A stretch of DNA of 64,000 nucleotides from Micrococcus flavus (lineage in GTDB: Bacteria > Actinomycetota > Actinomycetes > Actinomycetales > Micrococcaceae), in contig NZ_JACHMC010000001.1 in the NCBI RefSeq assembly GCF_014204815.1, forward strand, positions 1-64,000. Reading direction: 5' to 3'. The notes below the pieces were generated by a model. It worked only from the letters and a program-made list of their open reading frames with translations. It had not been told where the DNA came from and ran no database searches. Position numbers and translations under genes: made by a program. Position 1 is the stretch's first letter, and every line of letters begins with the position of its first letter. Shown piece after piece: positions 1 through 7,596 of the stretch.

Positions 1-560
1 CCGCATCGGTGCCTCCGCGGCGTGCCACGGCCTGCTCGAGGGCGTTCACGGCCAACGAGGCCTGCATCCGCCCGGCCATGGAGTACCCCACGATCCTGCC
101 GGCGTAGAGATCCTTGATCGCGCTTCAGGTAGAGCTTGCCCTCACCGGTGGGGTGCTCGGTGATGTCGGTCAGCCACAGCCGGTTCGGAGCTTCGGCAGA
201 GAAGTCCCGGCGGACGTGGTCGTCGTGCACGGGTGGGCCTGGGCGGGTCCCGTTCTTGCCACGCTTGGCCCCGAACGCGCAGTGCCACCCGTTCTGGCGG
301 CAGAGCCGCCAGGCAGTACGGGCGGCCATTCGCTCCCCGGCCGCCTCGGCCTCGTCCCGCAGCAGCCGGTACCCGAACTCCGGATCGTTCTGGTGGGCGT
401 CGTGCAGGGCGTTGGCCCGGTGGGCCTGCTCCACCTCAGAAACGGCGACGGGCTTCTCCCGCCAGCGGTAGTAGGGCTGGCGGGCGAGCTTGAGGACCCG
501 CAAGGACACCGCGACCGGGATCTGGTCGGCGGCGAGCTCGGACACGAGCGGGTACATCAT
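1..560 (-). pseudogene. IS3 transposase OrfB, partial and frameshifted
   Basis: Reading from ATG at 560, the protein begins MMYPLVSELAADQIPVAV and runs through an HTH_21-like part (HDAHQNDPEFGYRLLRDEAE) to the first rve catalytic Asp in LWLTDITEH. Right after GEGKLYL (bases 122-125) there is one base too many: the frame then reads KRDQGSL, while the neighbouring frame continues with the expected AIKDLYAGRIVGYSMAGRM. The ORF is therefore broken in the middle of the DDE domain, unless this is a base-calling error. The 3' end is outside the window. An A6 run lies between the OrfA stop and this start. Confidence 0.7.
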
Positions 561-569
561 TTTTTCGGC

Positions 570-860
570 TTACTTCGCCTGGGAGAGGTAGGCCGCGGCG
601 CGGCGTAGGACTTCGTTCTCCTGCTCGAGGAGCCGGATCCTGCGGCGGGCTGCGCGGAGTTCTTCGGCCTCGGCCTTGGTGGTGCCTGGGATGTTGCCTG
701 CTTCGATATCGGCCTGGCGAATCCAGTTCGTCAGGCAGGACTCGGAGATGCCGAAGTCCTTCGCGATGTCTTTCAGATGGGTGCCGGGCTCACGGTTCTG
801 CGCGACCCGGACGACATCATCGCGGAACTCTTTGGGGTAGGGGGCGGGCATGGTGCACAT
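570..860 (-). CDS. IS3-family transposase OrfA (HTH protein)
   Basis: This 96-aa protein has the IS3/IS911 OrfA layout. An N-terminal helix-turn-helix (about residues 6-50, with GTHLKDIAKDFGISESCLTNW) would recognise the element's ends. A C-terminal leucine-zipper-like helix (LRAARRRIRLLEQENEVLRRA) would serve dimerisation. OrfB starts 9 bases after its stop. An in-frame ATG at 851 (MPAPYPKEF) is an alternative start and gives the more usual OrfA N-terminus. It should work only with an intact OrfB, which here looks frameshifted. Confidence 0.85.
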   Translation of the reverse strand: MCTMPAPYPKEFRDDVVRVAQNREPGTHLKDIAKDFGISESCLTNWIRQADIEAGNIPGTTKAEAEELRAARRRIRLLEQENEVLRRAAAYLSQAK

Positions 861-866
861 CCTTCC

Positions 867-888
867 CTGTGGTGTGGGAACACCACAG
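867..888. repeat. 9-bp perfect palindrome at the IS3 end
   Basis: CTGTGGTGT and ACACCACAG form perfect arms around a GGGA loop. It lies just upstream of OrfA at the presumed end of the IS, where it could be part of the terminal recognition sequence or shield OrfA from outside transcription. Confidence 0.5.
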
Positions 889-1098
889 ATCGTATGTCAC
901 CTGTACGTGCGTCAGTCCCTCATCGAGGATCCGGTGTTCCATGACTCGCGCCGATCCCAGCTCGTGCAGATGGCGGATCTGGTGGCCTACACGGCCTTCT
1001 GCCACCTGAACCGGCACGCCGGCAACGTCTATGCGTGGAACTGGTACGCGGACCATCTCGCCGCGAGCGACACCCGACGAGGACCAAGGCCCATCTGA
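889..1098 (+). pseudogene. C-terminal remnant of a DUF3800-like protein
   Basis: From 889 the plus strand encodes about 69 residues ending at a TGA at 1096-1098. The stretch SQLVQMADLVAYTAFCHL resembles the conserved C-terminal S..LQ.AD..AY motif of DUF3800 proteins, an RNase H-fold family of unknown role often found near mobile elements. No start codon or N-terminal part is present, because the IS3 element abuts it. I infer a gene truncated by the insertion. The family call rests on this short motif only. Confidence 0.55.
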
Positions 1099-1186
1099 GG
1101 TAAACACAGCAAGACCCGCCATGCCACGGGCGTGGGGCGGGTCCGCACGGCTAGTCTACGCCCCGGCCGTTCCGAACCGCCACCCG

Positions 1187-2260
1187 TCAGCCCTCCGCCT
1201 GCCCCTGCCGCCAGTAGCCCATGAAGGAGATGGCGCGTTTGGGCACGCCCCGCTCCACCGCCAGCCGCCGCAGGGCCCGCACCAGGGACGACTCCCCGGC
1301 CAGGAACACGTAGGCGTCCGCGGTCGACTCCTCCAGCTCGGCCAGGGTCCACTCCCTGTCCTCGCCCTCGGCGGGGGGCGGCGGGACGAGCGGGTCGACG
1401 CCGGCCGGCGCCGTGGAGGCGCGGACGCCACCGCCCAGCAGGGCGGCCACGCGCGCCTGCGCCCACGCGCCGGGCACGTGCTGCGGGGCGCGCCGCCCCA
1501 CGTGCAGGCGCACCCGGCCGTGCTCGGTCACGTCGAGGGGACGGCGGGAGGCGTCCCAGTCCTCCGGCAGGGCCAGGCGCTCGGCGATCAGGTCGGCCGG
1601 CCCGGAGCCCTCGGGCAGCTCCAGGACCACGTCCGCCTCGCCGGCGAACCCGCCGAAGGGGTCGGCGAGCTCTTCGGCCACGGAGATCAACGCAGGGGCG
1701 GCCGTCTCGTCGCCGACGGCCAGCACCCGGCGGGCGTTCGCGGGACGCCACCCCGCCCACGCCGGGGCCTCCGCCGAGGGGACCAGGACGTTGATGTCGT
1801 CGCCGGCGGTCACCGTGCGCGCCCACCGCAGGCCGGGCCCCTGGTGGGGGTCGTCCGCGTCCTCCGGGTCCCCGTGCAGCACCACGTCCACGGTCAGCGC
1901 GGGGACCTCGCGGCCGTCCACGCGGGTCCGCCCGGCCGAGCGGACCGTGTACGTCCGCATCCAGCCGCGCTCGGCCTCCGGGATGGCCAGGAGGCCGGCG
2001 CGCAGGCCCGCGGACAGGTCCGGGTCGGCGGAGACCCCGCCGGGGGGCGGGACGAGCACCTTCACGTACGCGTCCCGCCGCGGCCGGGCCCCGCGGTAGA
2101 GGCGGTGCAGGTCCGGCACGCCCGGCGGCAGGGTGCCGAGCAGGTCCGTGCTGGCCCGCTCGAGGTCCTCGCCGGCCAGCACGATCCGCCGGAACCCCCG
2201 GCACGGCTGGTCCACCGACACCACGCGGGTGTGGGCCACGAACATCGACTCGGCGCTCAT
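1187..2260 (-). CDS. Siderophore-interacting protein (FAD-dependent ferric-siderophore reductase)
   Basis: This 357-aa protein matches the SIP/ViuB family, cytoplasmic flavoproteins that reduce ferric siderophores to release iron. The N-terminal FAD-binding domain (about 1-160) carries RTYTVR (usually RxYT/S), which contacts FAD. The C-terminal SIP domain (about 170-357) ends in the typical FMGYWRQGQAEG. Start ATG 2260 overlaps the stop of the upstream ABC ATPase by four bases (ATGA), so translation is probably coupled. It is the last gene of the iron-uptake operon, which fits: the siderophore is imported first and stripped of iron afterwards. Confidence 0.92.
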   Translation of the reverse strand: MSAESMFVAHTRVVSVDQPCRGFRRIVLAGEDLERASTDLLGTLPPGVPDLHRLYRGARPRRDAYVKVLVPPPGGVSADPDLSAGLRAGLLAIPEAERGWMRTYTVRSAGRTRVDGREVPALTVDVVLHGDPEDADDPHQGPGLRWARTVTAGDDINVLVPSAEAPAWAGWRPANARRVLAVGDETAAPALISVAEELADPFGGFAGEADVVLELPEGSGPADLIAERLALPEDWDASRRPLDVTEHGRVRLHVGRRAPQHVPGAWAQARVAALLGGGVRASTAPAGVDPLVPPPPAEGEDREWTLAELEESTADAYVFLAGESSLVRALRRLAVERGVPKRAISFMGYWRQGQAEG

Positions 2261-3150
2261 GCGCGTCCTCCTCCTCGTGCGGCTCGGTCCCCGGCACCGC
2301 GGGGGAGCACCACCGGGTGCCCCAGCAGCGGGTCCTGCACCACGTCCGCGTCCAGTCCGAACACCTCGGCCAGCACCTCGGGCACGATCACCTCGGCCGG
2401 CGTCCCGGCCGCCGCCACTCGGCCGCGGATCATCGCCACCACGTGGTCCGCGCAGCGTGCGGCCAGGTTCAGCTCGTGCAGCACCGCCACCACGGTGGCC
2501 CGGCCCGTGCCGGACCCGTCCGCCGCGCCCGACGCCGACACCGGCCCCGCCTCCGCGCGCGGATCCGGCAGGGCGCGGACGAGGTCGAGGACCTCCACCT
2601 GGTGGGAGAGGTCCAGGTAGCTCGTGGGCTCGTCCAGCAGCACCACGGGCGTGCGCTGGGCCAGCACGAGCGCGAGCCACGCGCGCTGGCGCTGGCCGCC
2701 CGAGAGCGTGGCCACGTCCCGCCCGGCCAGATCCACGAGGTCGGTGCGCTCGAGCGCGGCGGCGACGGCGTCGTCGTCGCCGGCGGCCCTCGCCCCGAAC
2801 AGCCCCCGGTGCGGGTGGCGGCCGCGGTCCACGAGCTGCGCCACGGACATGCCCTCGGGCGCCACCGGGTGCTGCGGCAGCAGGGCCACGGTCCGCGCGT
2901 AGTCCCGCGCGGAGACGCCGGCCGCGTCCTGGCCCAGCACCTCGAGGGTCCCGGAGCGCAGGGGCAGCTGCCGGGTGAGCCCGCGCAGCAGCGTGGACTT
3001 GCCGCAGCCGTTGGCGCCGATGACCGCCGTGACCCTCCCGGCGGGCAGGTCCAGGTCCAGGGGGCCGACCACCGGCGGGGCCGAGGCCGGGCCGTAGCCG
3101 AGCTCGACGCCGCGCAGGCGGACGCCGGGGGCGGGGGAGGTGCTGGTCAT
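2257..3150 (-). CDS. Iron-siderophore ABC transporter ATP-binding protein (FepC/FecE type)
   Basis: A 297-aa ABC ATPase that powers ferric-siderophore import. Visible motifs are Walker A GANGCGKST (about residue 42), a Q-loop region LLPQHPV, the signature LSGGQRQR (about 150), Walker B VVLLDEPTSYLD, and the H-loop VLHELN. The TSYLDL stretch after Walker B is characteristic of the FecE/FepC/BtuD subgroup. A glycine/serine-rich insert (about 200-215) lies before the H-loop. ATG 3150 overlaps the permease stop by four bases. Confidence 0.94.
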   Translation of the reverse strand: MTSTSPAPGVRLRGVELGYGPASAPPVVGPLDLDLPAGRVTAVIGANGCGKSTLLRGLTRQLPLRSGTLEVLGQDAAGVSARDYARTVALLPQHPVAPEGMSVAQLVDRGRHPHRGLFGARAAGDDDAVAAALERTDLVDLAGRDVATLSGGQRQRAWLALVLAQRTPVVLLDEPTSYLDLSHQVEVLDLVRALPDPRAEAGPVSASGAADGSGTGRATVVAVLHELNLAARCADHVVAMIRGRVAAAGTPAEVIVPEVLAEVFGLDADVVQDPLLGHPVVLPRGAGDRAARGGGRA

Positions 3151-4208
3151 GCGGATCGGGTCCCTCCTCGGGTGCGCCCCTGCCGCAGCAGGAGCCACAG
3201 CATGAGCGGTGCGCCCGCGGCGCCGGTGAGCACGCCCGTGGGCAGGACGGCGCCGTCGGCGAGGACGCCGAGCGCCTCGGCGCCGAGCAGGTCCGCGAGC
3301 ACCACGATGACCGCGCCGGTCAGCGCGGCGGCGGCTGCGGACGGACGCCCGCGGGTGAGCCCGTGCGCCACCGGCGTGGACAGCAGCGCCACGAAGGCGA
3401 GCGGTCCCACGGTGGCCGTCGCCGCGGCGGCGAGCACGGCGCCCACGGCCAGCGCGGCCGCGGAGGTCGGCCGCGGACGGGCGCCGAGCGCGTGGGCGAG
3501 GTCGGGGCCGACGTCGGCGGGGGCCAGGCGGGCGTGCAGCGCCCCGGCGGCGGGCAGGGCCACGGCGAGCACCGCGGCCAGCAGGCCGATGCGGCCCCAG
3601 GTGACGCCGTTGAGCGAGCCGGCGATCCACACGGTGGCCGACTGCAGGTCGTGCTGGGACAGGCTGAGCATGGTGCCGGCCACCACCGCCTGGCCCGCCG
3701 CCGCCACCGCGATCCCGGCCACCACGAACCGCTCGCCGCCCACGGACCGGGCGGCGGCGAAGACGGCGGCCATGGCCACGAGCGCGCCGGCGAGCGCCGC
3801 CCCGGCCCGGGCCAGGTCCGAGGTGCCGCCCGTCTGCCCGGACGTCGCGGCCAGGCCCAGCACGACGGCGGCGGCCGCCCCGGAGGTGATCCCCAGGACG
3901 TCCGGGGAGGCCAGGGGGTTGCGCAGCGTGCGCCGGTACAGCGCCCCGGCCGTGCCCAGCCCCGCGCCCGTGAGCGCGCCGGCCACCGCGCGCGGCAGCT
4001 TCTCCTCGAGCACGATGAAGCTCGCGCCCGGGATGGTCTCGCCGCCCAGGATGCGCACAAGGTCGGGGACGGTCACCTGGTAGGTGCCCCACACGACGCG
4101 CAGCAGCACCAGACCGGCCAGGGCGAGGGCCAGCGCCGCGCACACCAGGCCCACGCGGCGTCGGTCGGCGCGGCGCAGGCCGGCGACGACGTCGACCGCG
4201 GCGCTCAC
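3147..4208 (-). CDS. FecCD-family iron-siderophore permease, second subunit
   Basis: A 353-aa integral membrane protein of the FecCD/BtuC family with about nine to ten hydrophobic segments. It shows the family block RNPLASPDVLGITSGAAAA (usually RNPLADPxxLGxSSGA) and a later conserved GPLAFVALLSTPVAHGLTRG (usually GxIxFVGLxxPHxxR). The final proline/His pair is altered here (TPVAHGL for VPHxxR). GTG 4208 overlaps the stop of the partner permease by four bases (GTGA). It should form a heterodimeric channel with the 4205-5296 product. Confidence 0.92.
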   Translation of the reverse strand: MSAAVDVVAGLRRADRRRVGLVCAALALALAGLVLLRVVWGTYQVTVPDLVRILGGETIPGASFIVLEEKLPRAVAGALTGAGLGTAGALYRRTLRNPLASPDVLGITSGAAAAVVLGLAATSGQTGGTSDLARAGAALAGALVAMAAVFAAARSVGGERFVVAGIAVAAAGQAVVAGTMLSLSQHDLQSATVWIAGSLNGVTWGRIGLLAAVLAVALPAAGALHARLAPADVGPDLAHALGARPRPTSAAALAVGAVLAAAATATVGPLAFVALLSTPVAHGLTRGRPSAAAAALTGAVIVVLADLLGAEALGVLADGAVLPTGVLTGAAGAPLMLWLLLRQGRTRGGTRSA

Positions 4209-5296
4209 GAGCCCACCCCCGTCCGCCGCAGCAGCGTCAGCAGCACGGGCACCCCGAGCAGCACGGTGGTCACGCCCAGGTGGATCTCCGCGGGGGCGAT
4301 GACGAGCCGCCCCGCGAGGTCGGCGAGCACCACGAGGACGGCGCCCCACAGGGCGCAGCCCACCATGAGGGTCCGCGTGGTGGGAGGCCGCAGCCGACGC
4401 AGCGCGTGCGGCACCACGAGCCCCACGAAGCCCACGGGTCCGGCCAGGGCCACGGCCGCGGCGGTGAGCAGCACGACCGCGGCCAGCAGGACCGCGCGCA
4501 CACGCGCCGGACGGCTGCCCAGGCCGTGGGCGAGGTCGTCGCCGAGGGCGAGGGCGTCCAGGCCCGGGGCGGTCACGACGGCCGCGAGGATCCCCGCCCC
4601 GATCACCGGCGCGAGCAGCAGCGCGTCGGACAGGTCCGCGCGCGCCACGGTGCCCACGGACCAGAAGCGGAAGCGGTCCTGCACCACGGGCGAGAGCACC
4701 AGCAGTGCCGTGGTGCCCGCGGTGGCCCCGGCGGTCACGGCCGCGCCGGCGAGCACGAGCGCCAGCGGGGAGGGGGCGCCCGGGGCGCCGCCCGCGCGGG
4801 CGGCGGCCGCGGCGACGGCGTACACCAGCACGGCCGCGCCGAGCGTGCCCAGGGTGGCCAGCGTCATGATCCCCGCGGGGGAGCCGGTGGCCCCGAGCGC
4901 CAGGCCCGCCGCCATCGCCAGGGACGCCCCGGCCGAGAGCCCGAGCAGGCCCGGGTCCCCGAGGGGGTTGCGGGTGGCCCCCTGCAGGGCCGCCCCGGCG
5001 ACGGCGAGCGCGGCCCCCACGAGGGCGGCCGTCACCGTGCGGGGCGCGCGGGAGGCCGCGGCCGCGGCGTCGATCCCCGCCGGGAGTCCGCGTCCGGTGA
5101 GCAGCGTGCCCAGGGTGTCGAACGTCGTCGGGAGGGGGACGGTGCGCGCCCCCAGGGCGACGGCGGCGACGGCGGCCACCGCCAGCAGGAGCAGCGGGAG
5201 CGCCCCGAACAGGACGCCGGAGCGCATGGGGCGAGCCCCCGCCGTGTCGGGGGAGGGGCGGCGGGGGCTCGCAGCGGTCGGTGGTGCTGAGGGCAT
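4205..5296 (-). CDS. FecCD-family iron-siderophore permease, first subunit
   Basis: A 363-aa FecCD-type permease. Conserved blocks are RNPLGDPGLLGLSAGASLAMA and GPVGFVGLVVPHALRRL, the latter an intact cytoplasmic coupling motif that docks to the ATPase. Two starts are possible: ATG 5296, 10 bp after the binding-protein stop, or ATG 5227 (MRSGVLFGALP), which puts the first membrane helix nearer the N-terminus. Neither has a clear Shine-Dalgarno sequence. It is the second gene of the operon. Confidence 0.92.
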   Translation of the reverse strand: MPSAPPTAASPRRPSPDTAGARPMRSGVLFGALPLLLLAVAAVAAVALGARTVPLPTTFDTLGTLLTGRGLPAGIDAAAAASRAPRTVTAALVGAALAVAGAALQGATRNPLGDPGLLGLSAGASLAMAAGLALGATGSPAGIMTLATLGTLGAAVLVYAVAAAAARAGGAPGAPSPLALVLAGAAVTAGATAGTTALLVLSPVVQDRFRFWSVGTVARADLSDALLLAPVIGAGILAAVVTAPGLDALALGDDLAHGLGSRPARVRAVLLAAVVLLTAAAVALAGPVGFVGLVVPHALRRLRPPTTRTLMVGCALWGAVLVVLADLAGRLVIAPAEIHLGVTTVLLGVPVLLTLLRRTGVGS

Positions 5297-5306
5297 GGAG
5301 GGTCGG

Positions 5307-6401
5307 TCAGCCCCGGGCCGTGGCCGCCGCCTCGGCGATCGGCGGCACGACCCTCTTGAGGGCGAAGGGGATGGACAGCGGGGAGAGGGCGGACACGGAG
5401 AGCACCTCCTGCTCGTCCACCTGCAGCACCAGGCCGCCCTTCTCGACGGCCGGGATCGTGCGCAGCAGCGGGTCGGACTCGATGGCCGCGCGGGTGGACT
5501 CGGCGGCCGCCCAGGAGACGAAGACGTCGGACGCGAGCTCGTCGGCGCGCTCGGGGGACCAGGTGAAGAAGAAGGACTCGTCCGCGGGCGCGTTCTCCGT
5601 CACGACCTCGGCCTGCTCCATCCCGAGCAGCTCGAGGAACCGGGGGCGGTTGTCCACGTCGGTGTAGATGCTGATCTGGTCCGCCGCGGCGGGGTCGATC
5701 GTGCCGTAGATGAAGCTGGCACCCTTCAGGTCGGCGTGCCGCTCGCCGGCGTCGGCGATCTGCCGCTCGAGGTCCGCGACGAGTTCCTGAGCCTCCTGCC
5801 CCTTGCCGAGCGCCGTGCCGATCATGCGCGTGGAGTCCTGCCACGAGGTGCCGAATGCGGGGACGTCCTTCGGGTGGGCCACGACGGGGGCGATCTTGGA
5901 GAGGCGTTCGTAGTCCTCCTTCGTCAGCCCGGAGTAGGCCGCCAGGATCACGTCCGGCTGCACGGCGGCGACGGCCTCGGCGTCGATGCCGTCGGCCTCG
6001 GACCACTGCACGGGCATCTCGCCGCCGAGCTCCTCCAGCTTCGCGTCGAACCAGTCCGTGGACTGCTGCGCGTTGCCGCCGAACTCCACGGCGGCCATGC
6101 CCACCGGGACCACGCCGAGGGCCAGGACGACGTCCTGGTTCACCCAGGAGACGGTGGCCACGCGCTCGGGCCGGGCCGGGATCTCCGTGGTGCCGTAGAC
6201 GTGTTCGATGCTGACGGGGAAGGGGGCGGCGGAGGTCTCCGACGAGGAGCCGGACGCGGCCGCGGAGCCCGCGGCGGCGGAGGACGAGCCGGCCACGCTC
6301 GACGACGAGCCCGTGGGTCCGGTGGTGCAGGCGGAGAGCAGCAGGGCCAGCCCGGATCCCCCGGCGGCGAGCAGGGAGCGGCGGGTCAGGGGGGAAGTCA
6401 T
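5307..6401 (-). CDS. Iron-siderophore ABC transporter substrate-binding lipoprotein
   Basis: A 364-aa FhuD/FecB/CeuE-type binding protein (periplasmic-binding 2 fold). The N-terminus has twin arginines at 7-8 (TRRSLL) and a lipobox LLSAC with Cys25, so it is a lipoprotein possibly exported by Tat. A Ser/Ala/Gly-rich tether (about 28-60) precedes the binding domain, which starts near VSIEHVYGTTEIPARPERVA, the classic opening of the family. It captures ferric siderophore outside the membrane and hands it to the two permeases encoded next. First gene of the operon, behind an IdeR-like box. Confidence 0.93.
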   Translation of the reverse strand: MTSPLTRRSLLAAGGSGLALLLSACTTGPTGSSSSVAGSSSAAAGSAAASGSSSETSAAPFPVSIEHVYGTTEIPARPERVATVSWVNQDVVLALGVVPVGMAAVEFGGNAQQSTDWFDAKLEELGGEMPVQWSEADGIDAEAVAAVQPDVILAAYSGLTKEDYERLSKIAPVVAHPKDVPAFGTSWQDSTRMIGTALGKGQEAQELVADLERQIADAGERHADLKGASFIYGTIDPAAADQISIYTDVDNRPRFLELLGMEQAEVVTENAPADESFFFTWSPERADELASDVFVSWAAAESTRAAIESDPLLRTIPAVEKGGLVLQVDEQEVLSVSALSPLSIPFALKRVVPPIAEAAATARG

Positions 6402-6467
6402 GGGGGCCTCTCGGTGGTGGCCCGCCCCGTCGGGGCGGATTAGGCGACGCGGTCGTGCGCTAATCCA

Positions 6468-6486
6468 GGAGGTTAGCCCACCCTAA
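6468..6486 (-). promoter_or_regulatory. DtxR/IdeR-type iron box upstream of the siderophore operon
   Basis: AGGTTAGCCCACCCTAA (6470-6486) matches 15 of 17 positions of the DtxR/IdeR consensus AGGTTAGCCTAACCTAA. It lies 67-85 bp upstream of the binding-protein start. Beside it, GGATTAG (6437-6443) and CTAATCC (6460-6466) form a separate 7-bp inverted repeat that may be a second weak half-site pair. The expected effect is repression of the uptake operon when iron is plentiful. The repressor gene is not in the window. Confidence 0.75.
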
Positions 6487-6563
6487 GTAGACGGGCAAGA
6501 CGGACGCCCGGCGCCCGGATCCGACGCCGGGCCCGCCCCCCCCGGTGCGGCCCGGCGCGCCCG

Positions 6564-6569
6564 TACGAT
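6564..6569 (+). promoter_or_regulatory. -10 box of a leaderless menG promoter
   Basis: TACGAT (TANNNT form) ends exactly six bases before the GTG start at 6576, so transcription should begin on the start codon itself. No Shine-Dalgarno sequence is present, in keeping with a leaderless mRNA. Confidence 0.55.
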
Positions 6570-6575
6570 GGGCGG

Positions 6576-7334
6576 GTGACCGAGAACCCCTCCTCCTCGC
6601 TGCCGCGTCCCGCCTCCGCCTCCCCGTCCGTCGACGCCGACCACGGCGCGCGCGTGGCCTCGATGTTCGACGGCATCGCCGGTCGCTACGACCTGATGAA
6701 CGCCGTCATGACATGGGGCCAGGAGCCGCGCCTGGTGCGCCGCACCGTGGAGCGGGCCAACATCCCCGCGGGCGCGGGCGCGCGCGTGCTCGACCTCGCC
6801 ACGGGCACGGGGGACGTGGCCCTGGAGATCCTGCGCCAGCACCCGGACGCGCAGGTGGTGGGAGCGGACTTCGCCCCCGAGATGATGGAGGTCGGCAAGG
6901 GGCGCGAGGGCGGAGACCGCGTCGAGTGGGTCGAGGCGGATGCCATGGACCTGCCGTTCGCGGACGGGGAGTTCGACTCGATCACCCACGGCTACCTGCT
7001 GCGCAATGTCGCGGACATCCCCGCCACGCTCGCCGAGCAGTTCCGCGTGCTGCGCCCCGGCGGCTGGGTGGCCGCGCTGGAGACCTCCCCGGCGCCGGAG
7101 AACATCGTCAAGCCGTTCTCCAGCTTCTACATCCATCGGGTCATGCCGCGCCTGGCGCGCCTGATCGCGGACCGGCCCGAGGCGTACGAGTACCTCTCCT
7201 CCTCCACGCAGGCGTTCCGCACCCCCGAGGAGGTCGCGGACCTGTTCGCCGACGCCGGGTTCGTGAACGTGGGGCATGAGCTGTTCATGTTCGGCACCCT
7301 CGCGGTCCACTGGGCCATGAAGCCCGTCGTGTGA
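6576..7334 (+). CDS. menG: Demethylmenaquinone methyltransferase (UbiE/MenG)
   Basis: A 252-aa SAM-dependent methyltransferase that carries out the last step of menaquinone synthesis, demethylmenaquinol to menaquinol. UbiE signatures are visible: FDGIAGRYDLMNAVMTWGQ (31-49), SAM-binding DLATGTGD (73-80), ITHGYLLRNVADIPATLAEQFRVLRPGG (with RNV), and the C-terminal SFYIHRVMPRLARLI and YEYLSSSTQAF blocks. Length is slightly above the usual 230-250 because of an N-terminal extension. It stands alone, divergent from the iron operon. GTG 6576 is chosen from the leaderless -10 box at the fixed distance. Confidence 0.94.
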   Translation: MTENPSSSLPRPASASPSVDADHGARVASMFDGIAGRYDLMNAVMTWGQEPRLVRRTVERANIPAGAGARVLDLATGTGDVALEILRQHPDAQVVGADFAPEMMEVGKGREGGDRVEWVEADAMDLPFADGEFDSITHGYLLRNVADIPATLAEQFRVLRPGGWVAALETSPAPENIVKPFSSFYIHRVMPRLARLIADRPEAYEYLSSSTQAFRTPEEVADLFADAGFVNVGHELFMFGTLAVHWAMKPVV

Positions 7335-7385
7335 TCCGTCCCACTGAGGCGGCCCTGGCTGGAATGGGGACCTCTGCGACGTAGG

Positions 7386-7402
7386 ATAACGATCAAGTAA
7401 CG
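7386..7402 (+). promoter_or_regulatory. Direct repeat ATAACG-N5-GTAACG upstream of the response regulator gene
   Basis: ATAACG (7386-7391) and GTAACG (7397-7402) are spaced 11 bp centre to centre, the spacing typical of tandem OmpR-family binding sites. MtrA-type regulators of actinobacteria recognise similar GTAAC direct repeats. TAGGAT (7383-7388) could be a -10 box overlapping the first half, followed by a leader of about 200 nt. It may be an autoregulatory site of the downstream gene, or act on menG's 3' side. Seen in sequence only. Confidence 0.4.
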
Positions 7403-7596
7403 CTTCGAGGCCTCCCCATGAACGGGGTCCCGGAGTGGAGCTGGACGGTGCGGGGGACGGTCCCATCCCCTCCGGAGCCCGGATCGTCCTCGCACCCGCG
7501 GGGCACATCCCCCGCCGCCTGCGGCCCTCGGCCCTCGGCGATGACGCTCCGGCAGGGTGCCGACCCCCGTCAGCGACCACGAAGGGACTCGCTCGC

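Larger units (their letters stand above)
1..888 (-). mobile_element. IS3-family insertion sequence, one end only
   Basis: The window opens inside an IS3-family element read on the minus strand, with OrfA (570-860) followed by OrfB running off the left edge. The outer end appears to lie at the 9-bp palindrome at 867-888, because from about 889 the opposite strand reads into an unrelated protein (DUF3800-like). The terminal inverted repeat cannot be confirmed since the other end is outside the window. It differs in sequence from the second IS3 element at 55.3-56.6 kb. Confidence 0.75.

Noticed and set aside
3363-6443. Very long plus-strand open frame (about 1,000 codons) opposite the iron-uptake operon
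   Set aside because: Gly/Arg/His-rich composition without domains. It is the antisense shadow of GC-rich real genes whose motifs and overlaps are clear on the minus strand.
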